Source: Bacteroidota bacterium (GTDB lineage: Bacteria; Bacteroidota; Bacteroidia; Flavobacteriales_D; Crocinitomicaceae). Taken from it: a stretch of 54,444 bases of DNA. Made by a program: the position numbers and the translations under genes. The stretch covers positions 1-54,444 of the forward strand of contig VGFL01000003.1 in assembly GCA_016868915.1 (NCBI GenBank). The letters are read 5' to 3'. Below are positions 38,101 through 48,527 of the stretch, one piece after another. The notes beneath the pieces were generated by a model, which was not told the DNA's origin, ran no database searches, and worked only from the letters and a program-made list of their open reading frames with translations. Positions within the stretch are counted from its first letter, which is position 1; the number at the start of each line of letters is the position of its first letter.

Positions 38101-38777
38101 GAACTTCTCCTGAAACTAATATATAAGGCAATAATTAAAAGCGCTATCGCTATCAGAGATAAAGCAAGTAAAATATACGCCTGAATATTACTTGGAATTT
38201 GTTTATTCGAAGGAATGATGCTAAATAAGTACTCATTTTTGGAGTTAAAAATCTGAAGCGGAGAATCTTTATCAATAAGTACTTGAGCCGAAATAGGAAT
38301 TCCAAGATTAGGAGAAAATCTATTGACGAGGTGTTCATTTTGATACGGGTACTCATTTTTTACCAAAAGTGAAACAGCAATAACGTAGCCATTTGCACTT
38401 TTAACTTTAGTTAAATACCAGCCATTTTGTAAATGATTGATTCCATCATTTGGAAAATGAATATCGGCGAATCTATTTATTGGAACTTGATTTGTATTCC
38501 AATATATCAGAGAATCATTTTTGTATATGTGTATTTTAAATTCATCGTTATTTTCACTTTTTTTCCAAGATGATAACGTTCCTGATTTAAGTGTTTCTTT
38601 AAGTTTTAATTGGGCAACACGATCTAATTTTTGTTCATATTCCAATATTTTTGCATTGAGTCGGGAAACAATAGCATCATAATCGTGGTGAGAAATAATT
38701 GCATAGCTTATTAAATAAGCTACTGCAAAAGCAAATGAAAAAAAGTAAAGTTTATATTTAAAAAGAAAGCTTTTCAA
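35160..38777 (-). CDS. Large multi-TM sensor histidine kinase, NtrY-like (HAMP, HisKA, HATPase)
   Basis: 1205 aa with many TM segments; AWRDMAKQVAHEIKNPLTPMKLSIQQM; NNLLQNSIHACDGK; ITDNGKGIS; GGTGIGLSITKQIIENHKG. Confidence 0.94.
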   Translation of the reverse strand: MKSFLFKYKLYFFSFAFAVAYLISYAIISHHDYDAIVSRLNAKILEYEQKLDRVAQLKLKETLKSGTLSSWKKSENNDEFKIHIYKNDSLIYWNTNQVPINRFADIHFPNDGINHLQNGWYLTKVKSANGYVIAVSLLVKNEYPYQNEHLVNRFSPNLGIPISAQVLIDKDSPLQIFNSKNEYLFSIIPSNKQIPSNIQAYILLALSLIAIALLIIALYISFRRSSLRYAWIFPLITIVLRGISLNYSRSFFDNEIAIFSKQFFYINEYFPNFYEYLINVFILVFVINCFIRYLKVISFSNVWLKTILFIFLGSTFLLWNFILFLVSSIVSKSEIYLFTDKFFSLNLLSYLALFTIGFLFYTYYSLLKHIVDAFNRENYRHGNLARILFLFSITFLIYFIYDSSYHIVGIIIPLLIGMWIILPNRRNPTFISFEINGLVLLIIAAIFVAFNLTWTNESKMNIECQKIAEELVSEKQEETEIEYQKIIEKIKSDTYLNRISHSKDTVDLNDFEYSIERKIFNGYWERYEMNFNLFDSIGGPIVTKENLKFKEINSLIKEHCIPSTLDSNIYYVSDYTEQLSYVILQPFYNDENVKFYLFVTLKSKKIPEGIGFPRLLISSESNVLRSFEKYSIAKYHNKKLVAKFGEFGYPSSPLLLPENQKKGNVKYGGYNHFILKKTSKDTIIISSRVFSIFETLTSVSYIFTFFGIIILPFYFIRSGKIIFKNTFSLALKIQMLLVGIVFFSLFAFGWGSGLFVKNQYNTFTTKIISEKLGSLEMEMRNKIGEMKYLDVNENGNYINFILSKLSKVFVTDINLYDADGYLLATSRPKIFNIGLIGEQMNSLAFNQLKIQNKSEFSHQENIGELNYISAYLPFFNSDGKLLAFVNLQHFGQQQELESQIQQFLIAIINVFVLLLAVSIILAIIMANWVTKPLRFLQINLSLLQFGKKNEIIQYENNDEIGVLINEYNKKLLELEQTAEQLKKSERESAWRDMAKQVAHEIKNPLTPMKLSIQQMMRVFDKENPVAKEKVNRLANSLIEQIDGLSRIANEFSNFAKMPSPILKKVELISVLENVISIFQQEKVSINFEKPEKKIEIQCDKDQIIRAVNNLLQNSIHACDGKKNALIEIKIYIETDVLRLAITDNGKGISLENQNKVFVPYFTTKSGGTGIGLSITKQIIENHKGKIYFDSKENEHTTFCIELPLN

Positions 38778-39406
38778 CTATTTACTGAATTGATTTGCCT
38801 GTCTTCAAGGGTCGTATAAATTCCTGTTTTTATCTTTTCAAAATCTTCATCTACAAACTCATCATTTCTGTAAATATAATTGGCATAATGTTGATAGGGA
38901 TGAATGTAATTTTCATAACAAGGTATTACATGTTGCTTCCATTGATATACAATTTCTTCAGGTAAATACCCCCTCGTTTGACTATCTCTAAGTATTCGTC
39001 TACGCAATTGAATTTCTGGATGCAGATGAACAAATATTGTCATTTCCAATAATTGGCGTATTTCTTCATAATGTAAAATAAAAAGGCCTTCGATGATTAT
39101 TATTTGAGATGGTTTGATTGTTATATAATTGTTTAAATAGGGTGGTGAATTAAAGTGATATTGTTTTAATTTAATTGATTCCCCTTCAATTATCTTTTTC
39201 AAATCGGCACTTATTTTTCCTCTATCTAATGCGGTTGGTAGATCAAAATTTACTTTTCCATTTTCATCCTTTTTCTGCTTTTCTATTGGCAAATAATAAT
39301 TATCTAAAGAAAAAATGGCAGGTTCTAAATGATTCAATTCAGATTTTAATTTATTCAATAAGGTTGTTTTACCTGAACCACTACCTCCGCAAATACCAAT
39401 AATCAT
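38774..39406 (-). CDS. udk: Uridine kinase family protein
   Basis: IIGICGGSGSGKTTLLNKL (P-loop), FSLDNYYLP, FDLPTALD, IIIEGLFILHYEEIRQLLEMTIFVHLHPEIQLRRRILRD. Confidence 0.92.
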   Translation of the reverse strand: MIIGICGGSGSGKTTLLNKLKSELNHLEPAIFSLDNYYLPIEKQKKDENGKVNFDLPTALDRGKISADLKKIIEGESIKLKQYHFNSPPYLNNYITIKPSQIIIIEGLFILHYEEIRQLLEMTIFVHLHPEIQLRRRILRDSQTRGYLPEEIVYQWKQHVIPCYENYIHPYQHYANYIYRNDEFVDEDFEKIKTGIYTTLEDRQINSVNS

Positions 39407-39482
39407 AGTTGATGTAAATTAACACGAATTTACAAATTATTGGGATGATTTTCAATCAATAAGAGAAAACAGGATTTTTCTC

Positions 39483-41960
39483 TTAAAAATTCCATTTCAT
39501 ACTCCGATCATCAAGTAAGGCAAAAGAAATTTTCCATGTTGCCCGAACAGGAATTTGATTGCCATCTGAGAGAACTCCATATAAACCAATTCTTAATCTT
39601 CGACGTGAAATTTTAAAATTCCTCTCTAATCCCGCCAATGCCTCATAATGTAACCAATTGTGTTCTTTAACAAACAGCACCCCTGCTCCTGTGACCAGAC
39701 CAATTCTTGTTTTTTTCATAAACGGAATTTTGTTTATGATTGCGCCATTATCATGATGTACAATGTGTGCTTCCATAGAATAATCGATCGTTGGCAATGT
39801 AGTGTCTAGGCCCTGAAAAGAATAAAGCGGATTTGAAAACCAAATAGGATCACTTCTTCGCTGAAATTTATAATCTGGATCCCTCAAATTTCTTGCGCTC
39901 AAAAATTTACCTAAATTACCCCTGTAACTCGTCGTTCCAATGGTCCCCAACTTAAATGTCTGCTCAACATTAATTTGTAGGTATTCATGGTCAATATCAC
40001 TACCAAAAATTTTCGGAATACCCCGTTCGTAGTTAAGACTAAACGTTGGCCATGAAGATCCTAAAAGAACTTTTCGATAAGGTTCTCTCATGTATTTTTG
40101 GCGTGGGGTGTAACGAATAGAGATATCGGAAACAAAAGCTTGATAAGTTTGAAATTCTATTGGATCATTATTCGGAATTGCATCATCTAACCAAGTAAGG
40201 AATTTAAAATCCTTTAATGATCTTCTTTCTGAGAATTCATTATCAAAATCAATATAAAAACCATTAAAAATTTCGTAATCTAACGCTGTTCTGGTTTTCG
40301 TCGCTTCAATAAAATTATCGCGCTTATATATTTGTGAAATAGCATCATACCCCCGAATGACATCAAAATTATGATTAAATGACCATCGGATAGTTCCAAA
40401 ATGGAATGGATCAAAACGATACTTCCACCAAGTATCCGTTTTAACGTCGCGATTTAAGAACCCATAAGATATTTGGGTGTACGAATCCAATGTACGTTCA
40501 TCTTTCCATTTTTTAAAATAATCTATCCATGGATTAATTCTTGGCCCACCGATAAATATCGGTTGGATTAAAGAAGCTATTGAGGTAAATGTGAATTGAT
40601 TTTTTTTGGCTCTATTTCTGTGGTCAATCCCAAACCAAAGTACCTTTAAAAAAGTAATTTTATTAAAAACTGAATCTACTGAATCTAGATACTCTTTTCT
40701 GTTTTGTGCCTCAAATATGCTATCTCTGACAAGAATAAATTTACGTTCCTCATCAGTTAGTACTCCCTGTCTTTTCTCAGACCAATAAATAGAATCCTTT
40801 TCATACGCTTCTTTTTCAGTAACGGCAACTTCATTTCCAAAAAATTTAGTCCCAAAATTGGGATTAAAATTATAATTTGAAAAAGCAGCGAAAGTAGATC
40901 CTGTGCTGATTTCACTCTTATATTTTACCCCATATTTCAACTCTTGAATTTTTAATACACACATACTATCTCCTTGATGGTCAAACTCCTGATAAATAGT
41001 AAAATAATCATACTTTAGAAGGTTTCCTTTTTCCATTCTCAATTCAAGTTTTTGAATAAGCCATAGTGAGTCTACAACATAAATATACCCTTCAAGTGTT
41101 GTCGTTGCGACGCTACGAGCAGAAATTTTTATTTTGGAAATATTTTTCCCGTTTTCTTGATATTTTGTTTCTAATCGATACTTGTAGGATAAAATACCGG
41201 GACTAGAAATCGGCGACATGATTGGATTTGCGTGTAAATCATCTATTCGAAGTAAGTTTTCAAAGAAATTAAAATTTGATTTTACTGTTGTAGTATAGTA
41301 AAGATTTTTTGCTGATCCACGCAATTCATATGCATTCCGAATCTCCTTAACTTTATCATAGGGAGTAAAGTTACGTGTAAGCTGAACCTCAGCTAGATTC
41401 ATGTTTTCAGCTAATAAATCTGCAGCTTTTTTTTCCTCATCTTCAAAAGGGACATCAACCTCAGTTTTTTTTTGCTTTTTTTTGGGCTGGTTTTTACGAT
41501 CTAGCTTCTCACTAGCTTTAATATAAACCTCAACGGAGTGAGGGTAATTCCACAGACTAATTTTATCACGTTTTTCCACCACCTTGAGCATGATTTCACG
41601 TCCTGGATTTGATTTTTTGGACTGAATATCCATCTCCCCGAAATCCTTGATAGTTGAAGGAAATAATTGAATGTCTTTATTTAGGGGTTTATCAACAACT
41701 GCTAAATAGCTCTCTCTTTCCTGAAAACCTGTTGCATTTACAACCAAAAAATATTCTCCGGGCATCAATCTCAGTTCAAAATATCCATTCACATCACAAA
41801 TCGTTCGCTGATCTGTCATGTTTTTTAGATAAATTTTTGAATAGGGAATAGGGTCGTTTCGCTCATCGGTTACCTTTCCGCTTACCAAAATTTGAGAAAC
41901 AGAAAAAGTGTAGGATCCAGTTAGAAATAGCAAAGAAAGAAAAAGTCCTCTTAAAATCAT
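39483..41960 (-). CDS. DUF5686 family outer-membrane protein with carboxypeptidase-like regulatory domain
   Basis: N-terminal SGKVTDERNDPIPYSKIYLKN...GYFELRLMPGEYFLVVNATGF; long beta-strand-rich C-terminus as in DUF5686. Confidence 0.85.
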   Translation of the reverse strand: MILRGLFLSLLFLTGSYTFSVSQILVSGKVTDERNDPIPYSKIYLKNMTDQRTICDVNGYFELRLMPGEYFLVVNATGFQERESYLAVVDKPLNKDIQLFPSTIKDFGEMDIQSKKSNPGREIMLKVVEKRDKISLWNYPHSVEVYIKASEKLDRKNQPKKKQKKTEVDVPFEDEEKKAADLLAENMNLAEVQLTRNFTPYDKVKEIRNAYELRGSAKNLYYTTTVKSNFNFFENLLRIDDLHANPIMSPISSPGILSYKYRLETKYQENGKNISKIKISARSVATTTLEGYIYVVDSLWLIQKLELRMEKGNLLKYDYFTIYQEFDHQGDSMCVLKIQELKYGVKYKSEISTGSTFAAFSNYNFNPNFGTKFFGNEVAVTEKEAYEKDSIYWSEKRQGVLTDEERKFILVRDSIFEAQNRKEYLDSVDSVFNKITFLKVLWFGIDHRNRAKKNQFTFTSIASLIQPIFIGGPRINPWIDYFKKWKDERTLDSYTQISYGFLNRDVKTDTWWKYRFDPFHFGTIRWSFNHNFDVIRGYDAISQIYKRDNFIEATKTRTALDYEIFNGFYIDFDNEFSERRSLKDFKFLTWLDDAIPNNDPIEFQTYQAFVSDISIRYTPRQKYMREPYRKVLLGSSWPTFSLNYERGIPKIFGSDIDHEYLQINVEQTFKLGTIGTTSYRGNLGKFLSARNLRDPDYKFQRRSDPIWFSNPLYSFQGLDTTLPTIDYSMEAHIVHHDNGAIINKIPFMKKTRIGLVTGAGVLFVKEHNWLHYEALAGLERNFKISRRRLRIGLYGVLSDGNQIPVRATWKISFALLDDRSMKWNF

Positions 41961-42014
41961 TCGAAACTTTAGACGTAAAAAAAGGAGTTTGGTTACCTCT
42001 AATAAGAATAAACA

Positions 42015-42239
42015 TCAATCCTTTTGGGTTTGTTGCGACTCCAAAAATTTCATGTGATTATCCATGCGCTTTATCATCCATTTTTTGAAAAAAAACATCA
42101 AGAATGCAATAAGTGGCATACTTAAATACACTCCCCATTTGTCAAATCCAACTAAAATGCAATTGATAATGACAATAATTAAAGAAATGACACCTGTTAT
42201 CAGCCAAAAATACAACATAATTCTATTGTAAAGTTTCAT
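42015..42239 (-). CDS. Small two-TM membrane protein (74 aa)
   Basis: IMLYFWLITGVISLIIVIINCILVGFDKWGVYLSMPLIAFLMFFFKKWMIKRMDNHMKFLES; typical topology and basic tail. Confidence 0.6.
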   Translation of the reverse strand: MKLYNRIMLYFWLITGVISLIIVIINCILVGFDKWGVYLSMPLIAFLMFFFKKWMIKRMDNHMKFLESQQTQKD

Positions 42240-42364
42240 CGTTTAATTCAAATTTAATCGTCAACAATTTATAAATAATTTTGTTCCTAAAAAGCGATGT
42301 CCTTTTAATTTACAAAAATGGAAATTATAAAATCCTCATTAATTCCCGCAACGATAAATTTAAG

Positions 42365-42372
42365 TAATTTTG
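42365..42372 (+). promoter_or_regulatory. Candidate Bacteroidetes -7 box (TAATTTTG)
   Basis: Matches TAnnTTTG 18 nt upstream of ATG 42390; no clear -33 TTG. Confidence 0.3.
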
Positions 42373-42389
42373 TATAATTTCAAACTTCT

Positions 42390-43661
42390 ATGAATCTCAC
42401 CAAAAACGCAAAAATCAATTATTTGAATATTGGCTTAATGGCGCTAAGTGCCATTTTGGCATTTTTTCTTCCTTTTGAAACTTTTCTATTTGCCTATGCT
42501 TTTTTAGGCCCCTTGCATTATTTAACTGAAATAAGTTGGTTACATGATAGACAATATTTTTCGAAAGGTAAATATGATTTTATTGTTTTGTTAGTTATTG
42601 GTGTTTTGCTTTCTTATGCTGCTTTTGCAAAAGATTTTGGTATAAACGTTGATTTTTACGATTCCTTTATGGAGGCTAATTTATTTGATAAATTACTCGT
42701 GTTTGCACTATTTAGTGCTGTTCTTTTTGCGTTAGTGGAAAATATCTTTATCAAAATCGTTTCGATTTTATTATTATTTGTTTTTATTTCTGGGTGGTTA
42801 GACCCTGAAAGAGCAGATATAAATCGCTCTAGCACAACTATTTTTGCTCTCACATCGCTTCTCCCTACCTTAATTCATGTTTATCTTTTCACGGGATTAT
42901 TTATGTTATACGGAGCTTTAAAATCTAGAAGTCAGACGGGATTATTATCAATAGTAACTTTTATTTTATTTCCAATAATATTGGTGTTTTTTGCTCCTGT
43001 TGACTCAAAAAATAATTTTCTATCAGACTATGGAAAAAGAGCTTATTACGGGGATGGTGAAGGATTTTTCTATACAAATGTTGGTATAATTGACCATTTT
43101 AAACTAACAAAAGATCCATTACTTACAAATAAGCAATACATAGATTCAGTCGTGAATAAGAAAGGTGCTGAAAATCAAATGCCGGTCGCTGAGCGCGTAA
43201 GAATTACTGACTCGTTAAAAAATAAATTAAATGAAAATTACATAGTTCCTAACCCTGAAAGTGAATATTACATGAAACCTATTCCAGTAAAATACGCCAT
43301 CCCCACAAACGGGAAAGATTATTATTGGAATACAGTTTTCTTTTCAACGATTGGTATAATGCTAATGCGCTTCATTGCTTTTGCTTATTTGTATCACTAT
43401 TTAAACTGGTTTAGTAAAACTGAAGTGATTCGATGGCATAAAGTACCCAAAATCCGTTTTGCTGCCGTAATAATTCTTTGGTTGTTGGCTTGTGGTGCCT
43501 ATGCCTATGATTATTCAATTGGTTTAAATTTCTTATTTTTCTTAAGTTTTACTCATGTTTTACTTGAGTTCCCCCTTAACATCGTCTCCATTGTTGGAAT
43601 TGGAACTGAATCATTCAGTATTTTTAAAAATGGATTTAAAAAATCCATTGCAAACAAATAA
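42390..43661 (+). CDS. Polytopic membrane protein of unknown function
   Basis: Multiple TM segments; membrane-proximal His motifs AFLGPLHYLTEISWLHDRQYF and FFLSFTHVLLEFPLNI; central hydrophilic domain of roughly 110 aa. Confidence 0.85.
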   Translation: MNLTKNAKINYLNIGLMALSAILAFFLPFETFLFAYAFLGPLHYLTEISWLHDRQYFSKGKYDFIVLLVIGVLLSYAAFAKDFGINVDFYDSFMEANLFDKLLVFALFSAVLFALVENIFIKIVSILLLFVFISGWLDPERADINRSSTTIFALTSLLPTLIHVYLFTGLFMLYGALKSRSQTGLLSIVTFILFPIILVFFAPVDSKNNFLSDYGKRAYYGDGEGFFYTNVGIIDHFKLTKDPLLTNKQYIDSVVNKKGAENQMPVAERVRITDSLKNKLNENYIVPNPESEYYMKPIPVKYAIPTNGKDYYWNTVFFSTIGIMLMRFIAFAYLYHYLNWFSKTEVIRWHKVPKIRFAAVIILWLLACGAYAYDYSIGLNFLFFLSFTHVLLEFPLNIVSIVGIGTESFSIFKNGFKKSIANK

Positions 43662-44782
43662 TGAAATATCCCATTCTTATAATCATACTTACAATCTATT
43701 ATGTTAATTTCTCACAAGAAAATTTGACTGTAAATGGAAAAGACGGTATTTATGAATTAACAGAATCTGGAGCTTCCTATTTTGCAAAACTTTCATTACA
43801 ATGTGCTGAAAAGTCAACGCCTCATTTTTATGAACGCTATAAGGAACACTATGAAATAACAGATTCCACTACTTCTAAAGATTTATGGCCATCGTTCTAT
43901 GGTTGCTACGATTGGCATTCATCTGTTCACAATCATTGGTGCATGATTAAGCTTCTCAAAAATCACCCGACAATTTCAGAGGCGAAACAAATAAGAACAA
44001 GATTAAGAGAAGCATTTTTGAGCGAACACATTCAAACCGAAGCACTTTTTTTAAGTCAAAATGAAGAAGGCTATTTTGAATTTCCGTATGGGCAAAGTTG
44101 GTTTTTGAAACTTGCGGATGAATTAAAATCATGGAATGACCCAGATGCTAAAAAATGGCTGAAGCAAATTGCACCTTTGCTACTTGTGATTGAAGAAAAT
44201 CATTTGAAATATTGGAATGCTACGCCAACTGTAAAAATTTCAGGAAGTCATGATAGTCCGGCCATGGGTATTTCATTCGCATTAGATTATGCACGTTCAT
44301 TTAAGAAGAAGAAGCTCGAAAAAATACTCCTTGATGCGGCAGAAAAATATTACGCTAATATCAAAAATGCTCCAATTTCAAGCGAGCCAGTTGAATATGA
44401 ATTTATGTCTGGAACACTTTTAATCGCGGACTTGATGCGTAAAGTTTTACCTGGAAAAAAGTATGCTGTTTGGCTTTCTAATTTCACTCCAGAATTATTT
44501 GATGAAACCCGAATATACCTTGCTTTAAAAATAAATAAAACAGATGTTCATGATGGATACGAATCACATTGGGATGGCTTTCATTTGAATCGTATTTGGT
44601 GTCTAAATGGAATGCTCATTAGTTTGCCTAAAGGCTCACTAAGTAATTCTTTAAAAATAAAATGGGCAAATGCTATGAACGAAATGTGGGATTATGCGCA
44701 ACTTAGTATCGGCAAAGGAAACTACGATATTGATCATTGGCTATCCTCTTTTTCTGTGTTTGCATTAGAGGGTTATAAATAG
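43661..44782 (+). CDS. DUF2891 family protein, exported
   Basis: WPSFYGCYDWHSSVHNHWCMIKLL signature; Gln after signal peptide (VNFSQ); ATG overlaps previous stop (TAATG). Confidence 0.88.
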   Translation: MKYPILIIILTIYYVNFSQENLTVNGKDGIYELTESGASYFAKLSLQCAEKSTPHFYERYKEHYEITDSTTSKDLWPSFYGCYDWHSSVHNHWCMIKLLKNHPTISEAKQIRTRLREAFLSEHIQTEALFLSQNEEGYFEFPYGQSWFLKLADELKSWNDPDAKKWLKQIAPLLLVIEENHLKYWNATPTVKISGSHDSPAMGISFALDYARSFKKKKLEKILLDAAEKYYANIKNAPISSEPVEYEFMSGTLLIADLMRKVLPGKKYAVWLSNFTPELFDETRIYLALKINKTDVHDGYESHWDGFHLNRIWCLNGMLISLPKGSLSNSLKIKWANAMNEMWDYAQLSIGKGNYDIDHWLSSFSVFALEGYK

Positions 44783-44795
44783 GGTTTGATTGAAC

Positions 44796-45506
44796 ATGAA
44801 AGTTTTTGTTTTATTTTGTTTAAGTACGATTTTAAATTTCACTTTCTTATTTTCTCAAGCCACCTTCGATGAGGTAAAAAAAGAAAAACTTTATCCTTTT
44901 CTACTTTCAGTTCCCCCAGATTCTATTGACGCAAAAGGCCCCTCCCCTTTAATGGTTTTTCTTCATGGAAGAAGCTTATCAGGTGAAGATTTAAATTTGG
45001 TTAAAAAATACGGTGTCCTCCATGAAATGGATAAAAAAGCTCGCTTTATTCCAGCTTATGTAGTAGGCCCACAAGTTAAGAAAGGTGAAAGTTGGAATCC
45101 GGATAAAATTTTAGATTTAGTTAATTACATGATTCACAATTACAATGTCGATTCTTCAAGAGTATATGTTGCAGGGATGAGCCTCGGCGGGTATGGAACC
45201 CTACATTTTGCTGGTAAATACCCTGAAAAAGTAGCGGCCGCAGTTGCGCTATGCGGCGGAGGAGATAGTAGGGACGCGTGTCGACTTGCTACAATTCCTT
45301 TGTGGATTGAACACGGACAAAAAGATGAATCGGTGCCTGTTTCAGAATCAATTAAAATAGTAGACGCTATCAAAAAATGTGGGGATTCTAGAAAACTAAA
45401 ATTCATCATTGATCCCGAGGCCAACCACGGTGCATTAGAAAAAATATTTCGAAAAGATGAATTTTATTCATGGTTATTTTCTTTTTCCAAGAACAAATTA
45501 GATTGA
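44796..45506 (+). CDS. Alpha/beta hydrolase (esterase/prolyl-oligopeptidase-like), exported
   Basis: VYVAGMSLGGYGTLHFAGKYPEKVAAAVALCGGG (GxSxGG), EHGQKDESVPV (Asp), EANHGA (His). ORF track start 44790 is TTG; ATG at 44796. Confidence 0.88.
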   Translation: MKVFVLFCLSTILNFTFLFSQATFDEVKKEKLYPFLLSVPPDSIDAKGPSPLMVFLHGRSLSGEDLNLVKKYGVLHEMDKKARFIPAYVVGPQVKKGESWNPDKILDLVNYMIHNYNVDSSRVYVAGMSLGGYGTLHFAGKYPEKVAAAVALCGGGDSRDACRLATIPLWIEHGQKDESVPVSESIKIVDAIKKCGDSRKLKFIIDPEANHGALEKIFRKDEFYSWLFSFSKNKLD

Positions 45507-45525
45507 TTCTAAATAAGGGGCAAAA

Positions 45526-45556
45526 TTGTTCTGCATTGTTCAATGATATAAATTTG
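45526..45556 (+). promoter_or_regulatory. Bacteroidetes-type promoter (-33 TTG, -7 TAAATTTG) for sdhCAB
   Basis: TTG at 45526 and TAAATTTG at 45549..45556, 20 nt apart; ATG of sdhC at 45593. Confidence 0.55.
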
Positions 45557-45592
45557 TATAAAAGATCTTGAAAACAATTTATTAAACGAAAA

Positions 45593-46477
45593 ATGAGTAA
45601 ATCTGCTTTGTTAAAATCGTCAATTGCCAAAAAATATTGGATGTCCTTAACGGGATTATTTTTATGTTTATTTTTAGTTGGTCACCTAGCAGGGAATTTA
45701 CAATTAATCTTTACTACAGGGGAAGAAGGTAAGAGAGCTTTTAATGAATATGCGTATTTCATGGCACACAATCCTGCAATAAAAATCTTATCTTATTTAA
45801 CGTACATATCGATAATTTTCCATGCGATTGACGGAATCATGTTGGCTATTCAAAATAAGAGAGCTCGACCAATTCCCTATGCATACAATAATCCTTCTGC
45901 CAATAGCTCTCTTGCTTCACGAAATATGGCCATCCTGGGCACTTTAATTCTTGTATTTATTGCAACACATATGGCTAACTTTTGGTGGAAAGCAAAAATT
46001 TCTAGCGATAAATTCCCTTTGCATATGAAGGAACTTACCGTAGAAGATAGCAATCCCATGACGGGCCAACCACAGAAGGTGAATGTAAAACTTTACTTAA
46101 CTACATCTGGTGACTACGTCCCAGTGGACCAACTTGAAGTGAAAAATAACACTGATTTATACGCCAAGGGGGTTGACCTAAAAATGGCAGAAGGATACAA
46201 AGATTTGCATTCTTTAGTTTTTGCATTTTTTGGACACAATAAATCCAAAGAAGGATTTCCTGTGAACGATATGGCACTTGGTGCTGTACTCTTTTACGTA
46301 ATAAGTATGTTTGTAATGGGATTTCACTTGTGGCATGGATTCTCTTCTGCTTTTCAGTCGTTGGGATTAAACCATCCTTCTTACACCCCATTAATCAAGA
46401 AAGCAGGCTATGGGTTTGCAGTTCTGGTTCCTCTATTATTTGCAATTATTCCAATATTGATATTCTTAACTAAATAG
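45593..46477 (+). CDS. sdhC: Succinate dehydrogenase cytochrome b subunit
   Basis: [26 protein letters not shown]...[26 protein letters not shown]...[10 protein letters not shown]...[15 protein letters not shown]; directly upstream of sdhA. Confidence 0.94.
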   Translation: MSKSALLKSSIAKKYWMSLTGLFLCLFLVGHLAGNLQLIFTTGEEGKRAFNEYAYFMAHNPAIKILSYLTYISIIFHAIDGIMLAIQNKRARPIPYAYNNPSANSSLASRNMAILGTLILVFIATHMANFWWKAKISSDKFPLHMKELTVEDSNPMTGQPQKVNVKLYLTTSGDYVPVDQLEVKNNTDLYAKGVDLKMAEGYKDLHSLVFAFFGHNKSKEGFPVNDMALGAVLFYVISMFVMGFHLWHGFSSAFQSLGLNHPSYTPLIKKAGYGFAVLVPLLFAIIPILIFLTK

Positions 46478-46494
46478 ATAAATCTCGAATCAAT

Positions 46495-48507
46495 ATGTCA
46501 AAATTAGATTCTAAAATTCCTGAAGGTCCATTAGCTGATAAATGGACAAACCATAAAAACAACATGAAGTTGGTTGCACCTAACAATCGCTCTAAAATCG
46601 ATGTAATCGTTGTTGGCACTGGGTTAGCCGGTGGTGCCGCCGCTGCTTCGTTGGGTGAAATGGGCTACAATGTAAAAGCATTTTGTTTTCAGGATTCCCC
46701 TCGCCGGGCTCACTCAATTGCTGCTCAAGGTGGAATTAATGCTGCTAAAAACTATCAAAATGATGGAGACTCAACTTATCGTCTATTTTATGACACTATA
46801 AAAGGTGGTGATTATAGATCACGAGAGGCTAATGTTTATCGGTTGGCTGAAGTATCAGTTAATATAATTGATCAATGTGTTGCACAAGGCGTCCCTTTTG
46901 CACGAGAGTATGGCGGCTTATTGGATAACAGATCTTTTGGTGGTACTCAAGTTCAACGTACATTTTACGCCGCTGGACAAACAGGGCAGCAATTATTACT
47001 TGGTGCGTATTCAGCGCTTTCTCGCCAAATCGGTCTTGGGAGAGTAAAAATGTATCACAGACATGAAATGTTAGATTTGGTTGTTGTAGACGGAAAAGCT
47101 CGTGGAATTATTGCAAGAAATTTAATAACTGGTGCAATAGAGCGTCATTCCGCCCACGCAGTGATTATAGCATCTGGGGGTTATGGAAATGTATATTTCT
47201 TATCAACAAACGCTATGGGTAGTAATGTTTCGGCGGCATGGAAAGTCCATAAAAGAGGAGCTTTATTTGCAAATCCTTCTTTTGTTCAAATCCACCCAAC
47301 TTGTATTCCTGTTCATGGAACGAACCAATCTAAATTAACATTAATGTCCGAATCCTTAAGAAACTCAGGAAGAATATGGGTTCCGAAGAAAAAAGAGGAT
47401 GCTAAAGCCATTCGAGAGGGCAAATTAAAACCAACAGAGTTATCCGAGGATGAAAGAGACTATTTTTTAGAACGGCGTTATCCGGCTTTTGGTAATTTAG
47501 TTCCTCGAGATGTTGCATCTCGCGCAGCCAAAGAGCGCTGTGATGGCGGGTATGGAATTGAGGCTAATGACACGCAAGAGGGAGTTTATTTAGACTTTGA
47601 AACCGAAATAAGAACAAAAGGTCGTCAAGCCGCATTTGCACAAGGTGACCACAACCCTTCGGAAAGTAAAATCAAAGAACTTGGTAAAAAATGGATTGAG
47701 GAAAAGTACGGAAATCTTTTTAAAATGTATGAAAAAATTACAGATGAAAATCCTTACGAAACACCTATGAAAATTTACCCAGCTGTCCATTACACAATGG
47801 GTGGAGTTTGGGTAGATTACAACTTACAAAGTACAATCGAAGGGTGTTTTGTAGCTGGAGAAGCTAATTTCTCAGACCACGGAGCGAATCGTCTAGGTGC
47901 TTCAGCATTAATGCAAGGTTTAGCTGATGGGTATTTTGTTCTTCCTTATACCGTTTCTGATTATTTAGCAAATGAAATTAGAACTGGAAAAATTTCAACG
48001 GAATCGCCTGAATTTGATGAAGCTGAAAATCGAGTTAAAGAAACGATTGATCGCTTCTTGAATAATAAAGGGAAAAAATCGGTTGACTATTTTCATAAAA
48101 GACTCGGTTTAATAATGTGGAACAAAGTAGGTATGGGTCGCAGCAAAGCTGGGTTGAATGACGCAATAAAGGAAATCGGTGTTTTACGAGAAGAATTTTA
48201 CAAAGATGTCTTTGTGCCCGGTGATGCACATGAATTGAATCCTGAATTAGATAAGGCAATGCGCGTTGCTGATTTAATCGAATTGGGCCAGTTGATGGCT
48301 GTTGACGCTCTTAATAGAAATGAATCCTGTGGCGGACATTTTCGAGAAGAATACCAAGATTCAGAGGGTGAGACATTGCGCGATGATAAAAATTATAAAT
48401 ATGCCGCAGCATGGGCATATGCTGAGGGAGATGCCACAAAAGCAAAGTTACACAAGGAGGAATTAGACTATGAGTTCATTAAAATAGCAGCAAGAAATTA
48501 TAAATAA
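46495..48507 (+). CDS. sdhA: Succinate dehydrogenase/fumarate reductase flavoprotein subunit
   Basis: [101 protein letters not shown]. Confidence 0.97.
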   Translation: MSKLDSKIPEGPLADKWTNHKNNMKLVAPNNRSKIDVIVVGTGLAGGAAAASLGEMGYNVKAFCFQDSPRRAHSIAAQGGINAAKNYQNDGDSTYRLFYDTIKGGDYRSREANVYRLAEVSVNIIDQCVAQGVPFAREYGGLLDNRSFGGTQVQRTFYAAGQTGQQLLLGAYSALSRQIGLGRVKMYHRHEMLDLVVVDGKARGIIARNLITGAIERHSAHAVIIASGGYGNVYFLSTNAMGSNVSAAWKVHKRGALFANPSFVQIHPTCIPVHGTNQSKLTLMSESLRNSGRIWVPKKKEDAKAIREGKLKPTELSEDERDYFLERRYPAFGNLVPRDVASRAAKERCDGGYGIEANDTQEGVYLDFETEIRTKGRQAAFAQGDHNPSESKIKELGKKWIEEKYGNLFKMYEKITDENPYETPMKIYPAVHYTMGGVWVDYNLQSTIEGCFVAGEANFSDHGANRLGASALMQGLADGYFVLPYTVSDYLANEIRTGKISTESPEFDEAENRVKETIDRFLNNKGKKSVDYFHKRLGLIMWNKVGMGRSKAGLNDAIKEIGVLREEFYKDVFVPGDAHELNPELDKAMRVADLIELGQLMAVDALNRNESCGGHFREEYQDSEGETLRDDKNYKYAAAWAYAEGDATKAKLHKEELDYEFIKIAARNYK

Positions 48508-48527
48508 TTAAAAAAATTGAGTGGATT

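Noticed and set aside
45140-45424. 94-aa - strand ORF
   Set aside because: Antisense to the catalytic region of the alpha/beta hydrolase.
46101-46391. 96-aa - strand ORF
   Set aside because: Antisense to sdhC.
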